DNA from: Flavobacterium sp. ENC
GTDB lineage: Bacteria > Bacteroidota > Bacteroidia > Flavobacteriales > Flavobacteriaceae
Assembly (NCBI RefSeq): GCF_020991415.1
Contig: NZ_JAJMOY010000005.1
Span: forward strand, 408,247-472,246
Direction of reading: 5' to 3'
DNA length: 64,000 bases
In this document: positions 23,556-32,447 of the stretch, piece after piece
Numbering within the stretch: position 1 is the stretch's first letter
Layout: the number at the start of each line of letters is the position of its first letter
Translations under genes and position numbers: made by a program
The notes under the pieces: generated by a model
The model's database searches: none
Told to the model about the DNA's origin: nothing
What the model saw: the letters and a program-made list of their open reading frames with translations, nothing else

Positions 23556-26282
23556 TTAATAAAACAACCAGTCGATTGCTGCTTTTTCTCCGGCATCGAT
23601 ATACCCTACATCCCGCGGTGTTATGATTTGTTCTGCCGCTATAAATCCTAAAATCAATACGCGTCCTTTACCCAAATCCAGTTTATTTTCACCAGGCTGA
23701 AATGTGTAGGTATGAATATTTACCCGTGGCAATTCCTTTAGGTTCATGGCGCTTGCCAAAATTACTTCGGCCTGACCGTTTGCATTTCCGGCGGCATCTG
23801 TTTCTAAACTTGGGGGAAATAAAAATCGCTTCTGATCGGAATTAAAATAACCAACCACCAATTTCACGGCTTTTGTATTTTTGAATTTCAGGTGTGTCCC
23901 CTTTTCATTTTGTGACGTTTCATCAAATACAATTCCGTTTAAATTTTGCAATTCAGGCGCTGTTTTGATAATCTCGGAAATCGGGGTTCCATACACTTTT
24001 GTTCCGTTTTTAACCGGATAAGTGTTTTTGTTTTCTCCCACTAATATGACCTCAGCGGTCTGCCAGGGCTTTCCTTCCTTAGTTACAATCTTACCATCTT
24101 TAGATGCTTTTAGCAGCTCCAGGTTTCTTTTAAAATTAACCATTTCACGCTCGTAATGCGGCAATAGTTCTTCCCATGTTTTATTGTTTCCGTCGTCGCC
24201 ACCAATTGGAATACGGCGTTGTGCGGTCTGCATACTGTTGGCATATAAATAAGTATCTTTTGTTAGACTGACCAATACTTCATACTGTCTGATGCTTTCT
24301 TCAAGATGAGGCAATGCTTTATCCAGATCTGAAATATCATTGGAATAGCTGTAACGCAAAACCAACATTGCTGCTTTTACTTTCTCTGAAAAGAAATCGG
24401 CAAAGGCTTTGTAGCAATGCATATCATTTTTAAGGCGTAAAAACTCTTCTTTATCTTTGGTTACGCTGGCCTCGGCTTTGTCAATGGCTTCGGCAGCCAA
24501 TTTTCCGTGCTGTGTAATTTCTGCAATAATCTGCGGAGGCGTTTCACCAACATGCGGTTCGTGATTCCATTCTTTTTTGGCATATTCTAAAAGCAATTCG
24601 CCGACTGGGCCGCAAGATTCATGAAATCCCGGATACACACGCCATTTTGCCGGGTTGACCAATTGGCTTTCGAACATTCCCAGTAATAACGTCTGGCGAT
24701 TTCCCTCGGTAATTCCGAAACGTCTTAAGGTTTTTGGCGCAATTTCTCCCGCTTCCTCGTATGCTTTTAAGATATTGTTTGCGGCTTCTGTATCTGTGCC
24801 GTATTTAGCTGCCAGATCTTTGTCCCAGAACTTAATCTCTTCGTTTCTGTCCCTTTTACTGTCCCAGGCATATCTTGACCAGGCTTTGTACCAGATCCAG
24901 TCACGATCCATTTCTAATAATCGTTTATTGGTTTTGTCAGCGGTATACGGCCAGTCCCAATACGAAGCCTGCGGATACAGATGGATTGCATTGGCTCCGT
25001 GTGCAGTGTGCATGGCTTTTACGGTTTTCTGAATGAAGTCCGGCGAACCGTAGCGGAAAGGTTCCAGATTGGCCAGAATATGAACGTTTTCAATATGAAT
25101 CGATTTTAAAGCACTTAACTGCCTGTGCGTCTCTCCCCAAGGGCCTCCGGGGGTGTAAGTCGTCAGGGATTCTCCGGTGTATTTGCTTTCTGTGTACAGG
25201 TTTTTATACAACGGAAGCGCTTTTCCCATTACCAAAGGTCCGTCTGTATCATGGGAACGCAAAATAATAGGCGGCTCGTCTGTTCTTCCCAGTGCTTTTA
25301 AGCCATCCTGAACGCCCGGAATAATCGTTTTGGTAAACCATTCTACGTCATCATCAACTGTGTTTATAGCTTCTCCAAGACAAACCATCAGCCCCACATT
25401 TGGATATTTTTCGATAAATGCGGCAATTGATTTTCGGGTATAATCTGAAAGTAAAGGCGTAATTGGTCTTGAACGATCCTGTGTTTTGATTTTGTAATGC
25501 TCGGCAAAAGGTTTGGAAACAATAATATTATAAAACATCTGAATGACCCATATTCCTCTTTTATTGGCTTCTTCGGTCAGGAATTTATAGATTTCTTCGT
25601 TCTTTTTGAAATCTTCCTCGCTTACTTCAAGTGCAAACGGATACTCTTTCAGTTTTACCAAAGAAGCAAACGGATGTCCGTTCCATAAATATAAGGAGTT
25701 CATTCTGTTGTCGACCATCATGTCCAGATACTTCGTCCATAGTTTTTTATCATAAAACCAGGGAAAAGTTTCGGGCGTATAGGGATATTCATAAACATCC
25801 CTGCCCGGAAGATAGGTTGTTTTTTGGAGTCCGATGCAAGCCCCTCTCAATACCATTTCCGGGCTGTCTTCGATATTTATTGCTGAGGGAATTTCACCAG
25901 CGTTTTTAATACGATCTGCGAGTTCCATCGCACCGTACAAAGCACCACTAGCGTCTGTTCCTTCGATGTAAATTGTATTTTTTTGCGTACAAATCTGAAA
26001 GCCTTCTTTTTGGGTTAGTTTGCTGTCATCTATTTTGGCATTTTTGGTATTTTGCTTCCAGAAATCGGTTCCTTTTTCTCCAATAACAATAACTTTATCT
26101 TTTGAATTTTTAGCTGCTTTATCAGATGAAATTACTTTGAAGCCTTTTGCAGCTAACGTTTCAGATAATTTTTCAGCTCCAAACTGCGCTCTTGGCGATT
26201 TCCGATCGCTCACAACAATAACGTTTTGCGCTGTCGCGAAAGTCGTGTAAATGGTTAAAAAAAGTAAAGTAAGGTATTTCAT
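23556..26282 (-). CDS. large exported glycoside hydrolase, GH138/GH115-like (alpha-galacturonidase candidate)
   Basis: The protein has 908 residues from MKYLTLLFLTIYTTFATAQ. The frame extends upstream only through a palindromic repeat, so that extension is not coding. Residues of about 20-135 form the GH20/67-type N-terminal alpha/beta domain (VIVIGEKGTDFW, GALYGAMELADRI). A barrel follows, beginning LRGACIGLQKTTYLPGRDVYEYPYTPE. Candidate acids are E304 (VCLGEA), E384 (GPWGETH) and E407 (LANLEPFRYG). The build resembles uronidases of the GH67/GH115/GH138 type. In RG-II PULs of Bacteroides a GH138 alpha-galacturonidase trims side chain A, and I infer the same here with moderate certainty. Confidence 0.55.
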   Translation of the reverse strand: MKYLTLLFLTIYTTFATAQNVIVVSDRKSPRAQFGAEKLSETLAAKGFKVISSDKAAKNSKDKVIVIGEKGTDFWKQNTKNAKIDDSKLTQKEGFQICTQKNTIYIEGTDASGALYGAMELADRIKNAGEIPSAINIEDSPEMVLRGACIGLQKTTYLPGRDVYEYPYTPETFPWFYDKKLWTKYLDMMVDNRMNSLYLWNGHPFASLVKLKEYPFALEVSEEDFKKNEEIYKFLTEEANKRGIWVIQMFYNIIVSKPFAEHYKIKTQDRSRPITPLLSDYTRKSIAAFIEKYPNVGLMVCLGEAINTVDDDVEWFTKTIIPGVQDGLKALGRTDEPPIILRSHDTDGPLVMGKALPLYKNLYTESKYTGESLTTYTPGGPWGETHRQLSALKSIHIENVHILANLEPFRYGSPDFIQKTVKAMHTAHGANAIHLYPQASYWDWPYTADKTNKRLLEMDRDWIWYKAWSRYAWDSKRDRNEEIKFWDKDLAAKYGTDTEAANNILKAYEEAGEIAPKTLRRFGITEGNRQTLLLGMFESQLVNPAKWRVYPGFHESCGPVGELLLEYAKKEWNHEPHVGETPPQIIAEITQHGKLAAEAIDKAEASVTKDKEEFLRLKNDMHCYKAFADFFSEKVKAAMLVLRYSYSNDISDLDKALPHLEESIRQYEVLVSLTKDTYLYANSMQTAQRRIPIGGDDGNNKTWEELLPHYEREMVNFKRNLELLKASKDGKIVTKEGKPWQTAEVILVGENKNTYPVKNGTKVYGTPISEIIKTAPELQNLNGIVFDETSQNEKGTHLKFKNTKAVKLVVGYFNSDQKRFLFPPSLETDAAGNANGQAEVILASAMNLKELPRVNIHTYTFQPGENKLDLGKGRVLILGFIAAEQIITPRDVGYIDAGEKAAIDWLFY

Positions 26283-26310
26283 TTTATTGTAATTTTTATT
26301 CTTTTCCGAT

Positions 26311-26347
26311 TGAGACCTGACAGGTTTTAAAAACCTGTCAGGTCTCA
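26311..26347. repeat. palindrome of the CCTGACAGG-TTTTAAAAA family
   Basis: A perfect palindromic hairpin runs from TGAGACCTGACAGG to CCTGTCAGGTCTCA around TTTTAAAAA. It is one of several copies at PUL gene boundaries. It may act as a transcript end or RNA stabiliser. Confidence 0.85.
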
Positions 26348-26359
26348 CAGCGTGAAGTC

Positions 26360-27256
26360 TTAATTCTGAAAAATCTTTTTTAAGTAAGCCACATTTGCAC
26401 CGTAATTGGCTTTTACGTTATGAACCTGCGTAACATCACGGGAGCGTTCTACAATCAGCCAGCCGCTCCATTTCATTTCGTCAAGTGCCTGTTTAATTTT
26501 CGGCATATCGATCGCCTTATCATTTTCTAACCAGACCTTATCGGTATTGGAAGCATGAATCTGAGCAAGGTGTTTTTTCCCTAAAATTTTTAATTCGGTT
26601 ACAATATCTCTTCCGTTATCTACCGCATTAGCGAAATTGAAAGAACTTTTGATATATTTAGAATCTATTTCTTCCAGCAATTTTTTCTCTGCGGAAGCAT
26701 CCAATGAAGTTTCGATAGCGATCACTCCTCCTATTTTGCCTACTTGTTTTCCCGCCCATTTTAATCGTTCTATAATCACAGGACGCAATTCCGGATTTTT
26801 AACCAGATTACTTTCTGTACCCAACGGAAGATACGCGACTTTCACCTTCATGTTTTTCATTGCTTTGACACAATCTTCGATCATTGGGACGATGGTTTCG
26901 CGTTTCGCAAAAGACTGCGCATAAAATCCGGACATGGCAATAGAACTTATTGCTACTCCTGATTCTTTCGATTTATCCAGGAACTTTTGTCTTTCTACGG
27001 GGTCGCCTAACTTGCTGTCAAAAGTGGGTCTGTTTCCGAGACCGCCCATATCGAGCTCGATTCCGTCCGCTTTTATTTCAGCGGCCAGACCAAAAGCACC
27101 GAGTTTTTGTCTTTTTAAAATCATCCAGTCGCAAACTGCTACTTTGTATTGTTGTTTGTTTTTTGATGATTGAGCCGTTGCGCAGCTAGTGAAGGCTCCC
27201 ACAAAAACAACTATAAAAAATAGTGCCGTTATTTTTATAAAACTCTTATTGCTCAT
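26360..27256 (-). CDS. exported sugar isomerase/epimerase-like TIM-barrel lipoprotein
   Basis: The protein has 298 residues from MSNKSFIKITALFFIVVFVG. The next residues, AFTSC, form a plausible lipobox with Cys25. The rest is a xylose-isomerase-like (AP endonuclease 2) TIM barrel: VAVCDWMILKRQK, AAEIKADGIELDMGG, AIETSLDASAEKK, AQIHASNT and a final GWLIVERSRDVT. Members usually isomerise or epimerise sugars using metal-binding Glu/His residues. Export to the periplasm or outer membrane is odd for a sugar-phosphate enzyme, so the substrate is more likely a free PUL-derived sugar. I chose this start over the upstream GTG because the signal begins here. Confidence 0.8.
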   Translation of the reverse strand: MSNKSFIKITALFFIVVFVGAFTSCATAQSSKNKQQYKVAVCDWMILKRQKLGAFGLAAEIKADGIELDMGGLGNRPTFDSKLGDPVERQKFLDKSKESGVAISSIAMSGFYAQSFAKRETIVPMIEDCVKAMKNMKVKVAYLPLGTESNLVKNPELRPVIIERLKWAGKQVGKIGGVIAIETSLDASAEKKLLEEIDSKYIKSSFNFANAVDNGRDIVTELKILGKKHLAQIHASNTDKVWLENDKAIDMPKIKQALDEMKWSGWLIVERSRDVTQVHNVKANYGANVAYLKKIFQN

Positions 27257-27399
27257 TGTTATGTTTTTTTTAGCCACGAATTACACGAATTGCACTAATT
27301 TCTTTTGATTTTTTATTTCAATTTCTCTAATTAACCACATATTAAATTACGGACAGAACATTCGTGAAAATTCGTGGAATTCGTGGCACCCCTTTAATT
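27257..27399. repeat. GCCACGAATT / AATTCGTGGC inverted intergenic repeat
   Basis: AGCCACGAATTACACGAATT near 27274 and AATTCGTGGAATTCGTGGCA near 27370-27389 are inverted copies of one word and enclose an AT-rich loop. The same family occurs at 36901-37106 and 63803-64000. Confidence 0.65.
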
Positions 27400-28148
27400 T
27401 TATTCTTCTTCAGCTTTTACAGCGATTACGACTTTATTTTCCTCTCCGCGCCAGCATTAAAAAAAATCTGCTAAATCTGCTAAATCTGCGTGAAAAAATT
27501 AACTCTCGCAGATTTAGCAGATTGTGGAGATTTTGATTAGCGGCAAAAAATCATTCCAATCATTCTAATCTGTGGCAAACTTCTAATTTATTCTTCTTCC
27601 GCTTTTACAGCAGTTACGACTTTATTTTCCTCTCCGCGCCAGCATTAAAAAAAATCTGCTGAATCTGCTAAATCTGCGTGAAAAAATTAACTCTCGCAGA
27701 TTTAGCAGATTGTGGAGATTTTCAATTAGCACTAAAAATCATTCCAATCATTCTAATCTGTGGCAAACTTTAATTTTATTCTTCCTCCGCTTTTACAGCG
27801 TTTACGACTTTATTTCCTCTACGCGCCAGGATTAAAAAAAATCTGCTGAATCTGCTAAATCTGCGTGAAAAAATTAACTCTCGCAGATTTAGCAGATTGT
27901 GGAGATTTTCAATTAGCACTAAAAATCATTCTTATCATTTAATCTGTGCCAACCTTTAATTTTATTCTTCCTCCGCTTTTACAACGTTTAGGACTTTATT
28001 TTCCTCTCCGCGTCAGGATTAAAAAAAATCTGCTAAATCTGCTAAATCTGCGTGAAAAAATTAACTCTCGCAGATTTAGCAGATTGTGGAGATTTTCAAT
28101 TAGCACTAAAAATCATTCTTATCATTTAATCCGTGGCAAACTTTAATT
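27400..28148. repeat. four-unit tandem array of about 187 bp, copying the 3' end of the adjacent gene
   Basis: Units begin at 27400, 27588, 27776 and 27962. The same segment recurs at 28149, where it is the true 3' end of the GH33-like gene. Each unit holds about 54 bp of that gene end (the codons for NKVVSAVKAEEE and the stop). A hairpin follows, formed by AATCTGCTAAATCTGCG and CGCAGATTTAGCAGATT (27474-27490 and 27507-27523 in unit 1), then a spacer ending ATCTGTGGCAAAC. Unit 3 has lost a base in the coding-derived part. No unique spacers exist, so this is not CRISPR. Confidence 0.93.
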
Positions 28149-29294
28149 TTATTCTTCCTCCGCTTTTACAGCGGATACGACTTTATTTTCCTCTCCGGGC
28201 CAGATTCCGTTTTTAATTGGAATTGCTTTTAATTTAGCCGGATCGATTTTTACGTATTTCAATTTTTCCCTTCTCCAGGTGTACACAATATGCACCATTC
28301 CATCAGAACTCTGAATTATAGACGGATACGAATACTGGCTGATTTTTGAATCTTCCAATACCAAAGCGGCCTTCCAGTGAATTCCGTCATCGGAAATGGA
28401 AACGTTTAAAGGTGTTCTTGGTCCTTTTGCTTCTTTTCCCGGAGGCAGCACGTGATTGTAGACTAATAAATGTTTACCGTTTTTAAGGGTTACGGCATCG
28501 GTTCCTGAATTGTTATTGGGAAGACCAATTAGTGTCACATCAGACCATGTTTTTCCGTTATCTTTAGAAAATGTACTGAAAACAGCTCTGTTTCTGGTTC
28601 TTCCGATGGCCTGAATACTTCCGTCTTTATGAAACAAAATACTGGGCTGAATGGCATTTATCTTTTGTTTTCCTCTTGGTAAAGTATCGCCCATGATCCA
28701 GGTTTTTCCGAAATCAGGTGTAGATTCCATACGAAGTCTCCAGCCGTCGCCTTCAATACTTGACGGACAAAGAAGTGTTCCGTTGCTTAATAAAACCGGT
28801 TTGTTTTTGATAGGGCCTAAAAATCCGTCAGGCATTTTTTTCGCCTCCGACCAGGTTTTTCCGTTATCTGATGAAGTTCGGATTACACCCCACCATTCCG
28901 AAGGTTTTGGGCCAATTTTGTAGAAGAGCATTAAATCTCCGCCAGGAATTTGGTATAAAACAGGATTCCATGTTGGCAACCTCGGGCCTTCTTTCATTAC
29001 GCCGTCTGCTACCTGAACACCTACTCCCCATTTATCGCTGCCTTTTGGTTTTATGCTTACGTAAATGCAAACGTCAGGATGTCTTTCGTGCGTTCCTCCA
29101 AACCATGATGCTACTAAATCCCCGTTTGTTGCTTCGACAATGGTTACCGCGTGACAAGACGGATAAGGGGCTTTGTCGTATATAAATTCATCTGTTAAAA
29201 TCCCTTCTTTCCAGGTTTTCTTTTCCAAAGCAGATTTGCAGCTTCCTAAAAGAAACAGACAGGATACTATCAAAGTTATTTTTATAATTTTCAT
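28149..29294 (-). CDS. GH33-like sialidase-fold lipoprotein (BNR propeller)
   Basis: This 381-residue protein has lipobox LLGSC (Cys19). The rest is a six-bladed propeller with several Asp boxes: SSDNGKTWSE, TPDFGKTWIM, SKDNGKTWSD and SISDDGIHW. The blades also contain RTRNRAVFS and TWRREKLKYV, Arg-rich segments as expected for an acid-sugar-binding sialidase fold. Bacterial pectin is free of sialic acid. In an RG-II locus the plausible substrate is a related ulosonic acid such as Kdo, which GH33-type enzymes can release; this is inference. Its upstream region shares motifs with that of susC, and its 3' end is copied four times downstream. Confidence 0.75.
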   Translation of the reverse strand: MKIIKITLIVSCLFLLGSCKSALEKKTWKEGILTDEFIYDKAPYPSCHAVTIVEATNGDLVASWFGGTHERHPDVCIYVSIKPKGSDKWGVGVQVADGVMKEGPRLPTWNPVLYQIPGGDLMLFYKIGPKPSEWWGVIRTSSDNGKTWSEAKKMPDGFLGPIKNKPVLLSNGTLLCPSSIEGDGWRLRMESTPDFGKTWIMGDTLPRGKQKINAIQPSILFHKDGSIQAIGRTRNRAVFSTFSKDNGKTWSDVTLIGLPNNNSGTDAVTLKNGKHLLVYNHVLPPGKEAKGPRTPLNVSISDDGIHWKAALVLEDSKISQYSYPSIIQSSDGMVHIVYTWRREKLKYVKIDPAKLKAIPIKNGIWPGEENKVVSAVKAEEE

Positions 29295-29363
29295 TCTTAG
29301 CTTTAATTTGAATTACAATTTTTGATCTTTACTGTATATCCAATAATTTTTTAGGTAAAATTA

Positions 29364-29418
29364 TTTATTAAATGTAAAAATGACACTAATTTTTTAATGA
29401 TGTGTCCTGTACTGTCCC
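29364..29418 (-). promoter_or_regulatory. putative PUL regulator site upstream of the GH33-like gene
   Basis: Read on the minus strand, GGACAGTACA is followed by GGACACA, a direct repeat with 10-bp period (29403-29418). After 28 bases comes a box containing ACATTTAATAAA (29364-29385), 69 bases before the ATG. The same two elements stand upstream of susC. Confidence 0.5.
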
Positions 29419-29437
29419 GAATTGTTTAAAATGCCGG

Positions 29438-32191
29438 TTATTTAACATTTAAAGTATAAAAACCCGATGGCAGTGTCAGCACCATATTGTTTTTTTCTGT
29501 CTTATAAGCAACGCCGGATTTGTCTAACTTTTGATTGTTTACGGTTACAGCAGACACGGCAGCCGGTGGCAGGTAAACAACTGCGGTGGTATTGGCCGGA
29601 ATCGTAATACTCCATTGCAACGTATTTTTATTTTTCTTCCAGTTGCTTTTTATAAGGCCGTGAACAGATTCACAGGAAGCATTTACATAGGTAAGGCCGC
29701 AATTGAAATCCGGTTTCATGATAAGCTGTTTGAAACCGGGAGTTTCAGTATTGCTTCTGATTCCGGCAATGTTTTCGTAATACCAGATCAATAAATCCCC
29801 TAACAACATGACGTGGTTTTGTGAATTCATTTTGGGATCGGCGGTATTTCCGTTCCATAGTTCCCAAATTGTTGTCGCACCGTTTTTGGCCATATAGCCC
29901 CAGCTCGGATAGGTATTATTTGACGCCAGCTTATACGACAAATCCGGTCTGCCGAATTGCGACAAAGTCCGCATTAAAAACTGGGTTCCGATGACTCCTG
30001 TGCTGATATGTCCTTTATAGGTTACCTCCACTTCCTGTACAATATTTTCAAATACTTTTGATTGAAGGTTTTCAGGAACCATCCCGAATGCTAGCGGAAG
30101 CAGGTTTGCCGTTACCGTATTATTGGCATATGTATTGGTTTTTGAATTGAAGAATTTAGCGTTGAATGCCGATTTTATTCGTTGCGAGAGTGCTTCATAA
30201 TAGGCAATGTCTTCATTTCCTGAACCATTTATTGCTGCAAACTTTTTCATTTTTTGCAACAGGTGATAATAGAAGGCGCTCGAAATAAGTTCGCCGTTTG
30301 TTGTTCGTGCAGAATCTTTAGCATGAATTAATTCCAAGGACTCCGGCGGAACACACCAGTCGCCGTATTTGTCTTTGGTCATTAAATCTTTCACCAGATA
30401 ATTCTGCTCCATATACACCACCCATTTTTTCATGTACGGATAGTGTTTTTCGATTACTTTTTTATCGGCGAATTGTTGGTACAACATATCTGCGACCGTA
30501 ATATAAGTGCCCGGCCAGGTCACATTATCTCCGTAATAACGCCAGAAGGCGGGTGCCACATCGGGAATTCCGCCATCGGCAGTTTGTGCATTTTTAATAT
30601 CGTCCAGCCATTTGGCATATAAAGTCTGATTATCGAATACGAAACTTTCGCCATACGCTCCGGTCGTTCTGTCTCCCAACCAGGGCTGACGTTCGTTTCG
30701 CTGCGGACAATCAATGGGCATTCCTTTATAATTCCCTCTGATTCCCCAGTAGGCATTTTTAAAAATCTGATTCATTGTTGCATTGGAAGATTCAAATGTC
30801 CCCGTTGTTTTAATGTCATCGTACACTACTTTCCCCACAAAATTATCGACCGTTGGTTTTGTCGGAAATCCTGAAACCTCAACAAATCTAAATCCGTGGA
30901 AAACAAAAGTGGGTTCCCAGGTTTCTTCGCCTTCTCCTTTTAAGATATAATGATCGGTTGTTCTGGCATCACGCAAATTTTCAATATACAACGATCCGTC
31001 TGCCTGCAAGGACTCTGCAAATTTCATTGTAATTGTATCGCCGCTTTTTCCTTTTACTTTCAGCTGCAGCCAGCCGACCATATTCTGGCCCATGTCTAAA
31101 ATATAGGTTCCTTTTGGAGTTTGTTTGATGGAAACGGGTTTTACTTCACCCATAATTTTCATATTGGGCGTCATTTGTGCTTCGTAAAATCCTCCGGGCT
31201 CCTGAACGTATTCAGCAGTTAACCAGTTTTTATCGTTATAATCAATGGTATTCCAGCCTTTTAATTCCCTGCGTGCATCATACTCTTCGCCGTCATATTC
31301 GTTATTTGATACGATAGGCCCGTTGGTCGTTATTTTCCAGGAATCGTCTGTTCGGATAATATCCCTGCTTCCGTCTGTATATTCAACAAATAATTGCAGC
31401 GCCATTTTAGGGTAGCCGAAAGTTTTGATCTTATAGGGTTTGTAATCCTGGCGCATTGTAAAAAAACGTCCGTTTCCTAAAATGGTTCCCAGCATATTTT
31501 TTCCTTCTTTCAATTCTGAAGTCACATCAAAAACATTGTATTTTATATTTTTTGTATAATCTGTAGGCACCGGTGCTAAAACCTGATTTCCTATTTTAGC
31601 GCCATTAATATATAATTCGTACATTCCCAGACCCATTAAATATACTTTCGCGCTTTTAATTTGTTTTTTCAGGTTGATTTCTTTTCTGAGATAGCGGGCA
31701 GATAATCGGGAATACTGCAAAATGCTGTCTCCCGGAGAAGCTTTTTCATAGCCAATCCATCGCGTTGATTTCCAGTCGGCATAATTTAAAATTCCAATAC
31801 TAAAATGCGCAATATCTTTCGATTGAATTTCGCCTTTATTGGTCCAGACGATGACCTTCCAAAATACATTCGCGCGGTCGTTAAGTTTTTTTCCGTTATA
31901 CATAATATTGAGTGACTCATCACTTTCAACCTTTCCGCTATCCCACAAATCTGCTTTGCCGGAATTTAAGTTTTCTAAAGTTGACGCCGCAATAATCTGA
32001 TAGGCGGTTTGCTGCACATCGTTAACTCCGGCTGCTATCTGCCAGCTTAATCGGGGCTGCAATACATCAATTCCTTCCGGATTGTCGAGCATTTCGCATA
32101 GCAGATTGATAACATCGATTTTATTCTGGGCTTTCGCCGGAAAGGAAATCAATGTTATGAGGATGAATGTTATTTGTAAAAACTTTTTCAT
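29438..32191 (-). CDS. GH78 alpha-L-rhamnosidase
   Basis: This 917-residue exported enzyme has a signal peptide ending AKAQN. The order follows family GH78: N-terminal Ig-like domain (about 25-130), rhamnosidase N domain (about 160-330), concanavalin-like domain (about 340-450), (alpha/alpha)6 catalytic barrel (about 455-800) and C-terminal beta domain. The family motif DCPQRNERQPWLGD starts at residue 494, and E500 fits the general acid position. It releases terminal alpha-L-rhamnose from pectin side chains, probably in the periplasm. A second GH78 lies 6.7 kb away; the low similarity suggests a different linkage. Confidence 0.93.
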   Translation of the reverse strand: MKKFLQITFILITLISFPAKAQNKIDVINLLCEMLDNPEGIDVLQPRLSWQIAAGVNDVQQTAYQIIAASTLENLNSGKADLWDSGKVESDESLNIMYNGKKLNDRANVFWKVIVWTNKGEIQSKDIAHFSIGILNYADWKSTRWIGYEKASPGDSILQYSRLSARYLRKEINLKKQIKSAKVYLMGLGMYELYINGAKIGNQVLAPVPTDYTKNIKYNVFDVTSELKEGKNMLGTILGNGRFFTMRQDYKPYKIKTFGYPKMALQLFVEYTDGSRDIIRTDDSWKITTNGPIVSNNEYDGEEYDARRELKGWNTIDYNDKNWLTAEYVQEPGGFYEAQMTPNMKIMGEVKPVSIKQTPKGTYILDMGQNMVGWLQLKVKGKSGDTITMKFAESLQADGSLYIENLRDARTTDHYILKGEGEETWEPTFVFHGFRFVEVSGFPTKPTVDNFVGKVVYDDIKTTGTFESSNATMNQIFKNAYWGIRGNYKGMPIDCPQRNERQPWLGDRTTGAYGESFVFDNQTLYAKWLDDIKNAQTADGGIPDVAPAFWRYYGDNVTWPGTYITVADMLYQQFADKKVIEKHYPYMKKWVVYMEQNYLVKDLMTKDKYGDWCVPPESLELIHAKDSARTTNGELISSAFYYHLLQKMKKFAAINGSGNEDIAYYEALSQRIKSAFNAKFFNSKTNTYANNTVTANLLPLAFGMVPENLQSKVFENIVQEVEVTYKGHISTGVIGTQFLMRTLSQFGRPDLSYKLASNNTYPSWGYMAKNGATTIWELWNGNTADPKMNSQNHVMLLGDLLIWYYENIAGIRSNTETPGFKQLIMKPDFNCGLTYVNASCESVHGLIKSNWKKNKNTLQWSITIPANTTAVVYLPPAAVSAVTVNNQKLDKSGVAYKTEKNNMVLTLPSGFYTLNVK

Positions 32192-32447
32192 GATTTTATT
32201 TTAAGATGCTTTGCTATTTTTTTCACGCAGATTGAGCAGATTTATTTTGATTTTTCTCTCGTTCGTGATTTCGACGCAGGAAACTCGAGCGATAGCAAAC
32301 AGACGAAGTAAATCTCCATTGAAAGATCGACAAAGATTGAGCCTTTTGATTGCAGCGTTACTTACGACGATTTCTCCTTCGTCGAAATGGCAAAAATGAG
32401 AACAAAAAACCTGCTAAATCTGTTAAATCAGCGAGAGAAAAAACAGA
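32192..32447. repeat. intergenic repeats (CGCAGATT and TTTCGAC families)
   Basis: It contains CACGCAGATTGAGCAGATT near 32216 and the inverted CTGCTAAATCTGTTAAATCAGCGAG near 32410. Between them lie CGTTCGTGATTTCGACGCAGG and the inverted CCTTCGTCGAAATGG. I see no gene. Confidence 0.6.

Noticed and set aside
26283..26348. N-terminal extension of the GH138-like protein
   Set aside because: It reads through a palindrome (26311-26347). The signal peptide begins at 26282.
27946..28146. Short ORF in the tandem array
   Set aside because: It is made of repeat DNA only and is disrupted in other units.
27400..28148. Regular repeats suggesting a CRISPR array
   Set aside because: Units are about 187 bp with no unique spacers. 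They are copies of a gene end plus hairpin, and no cas genes are present.
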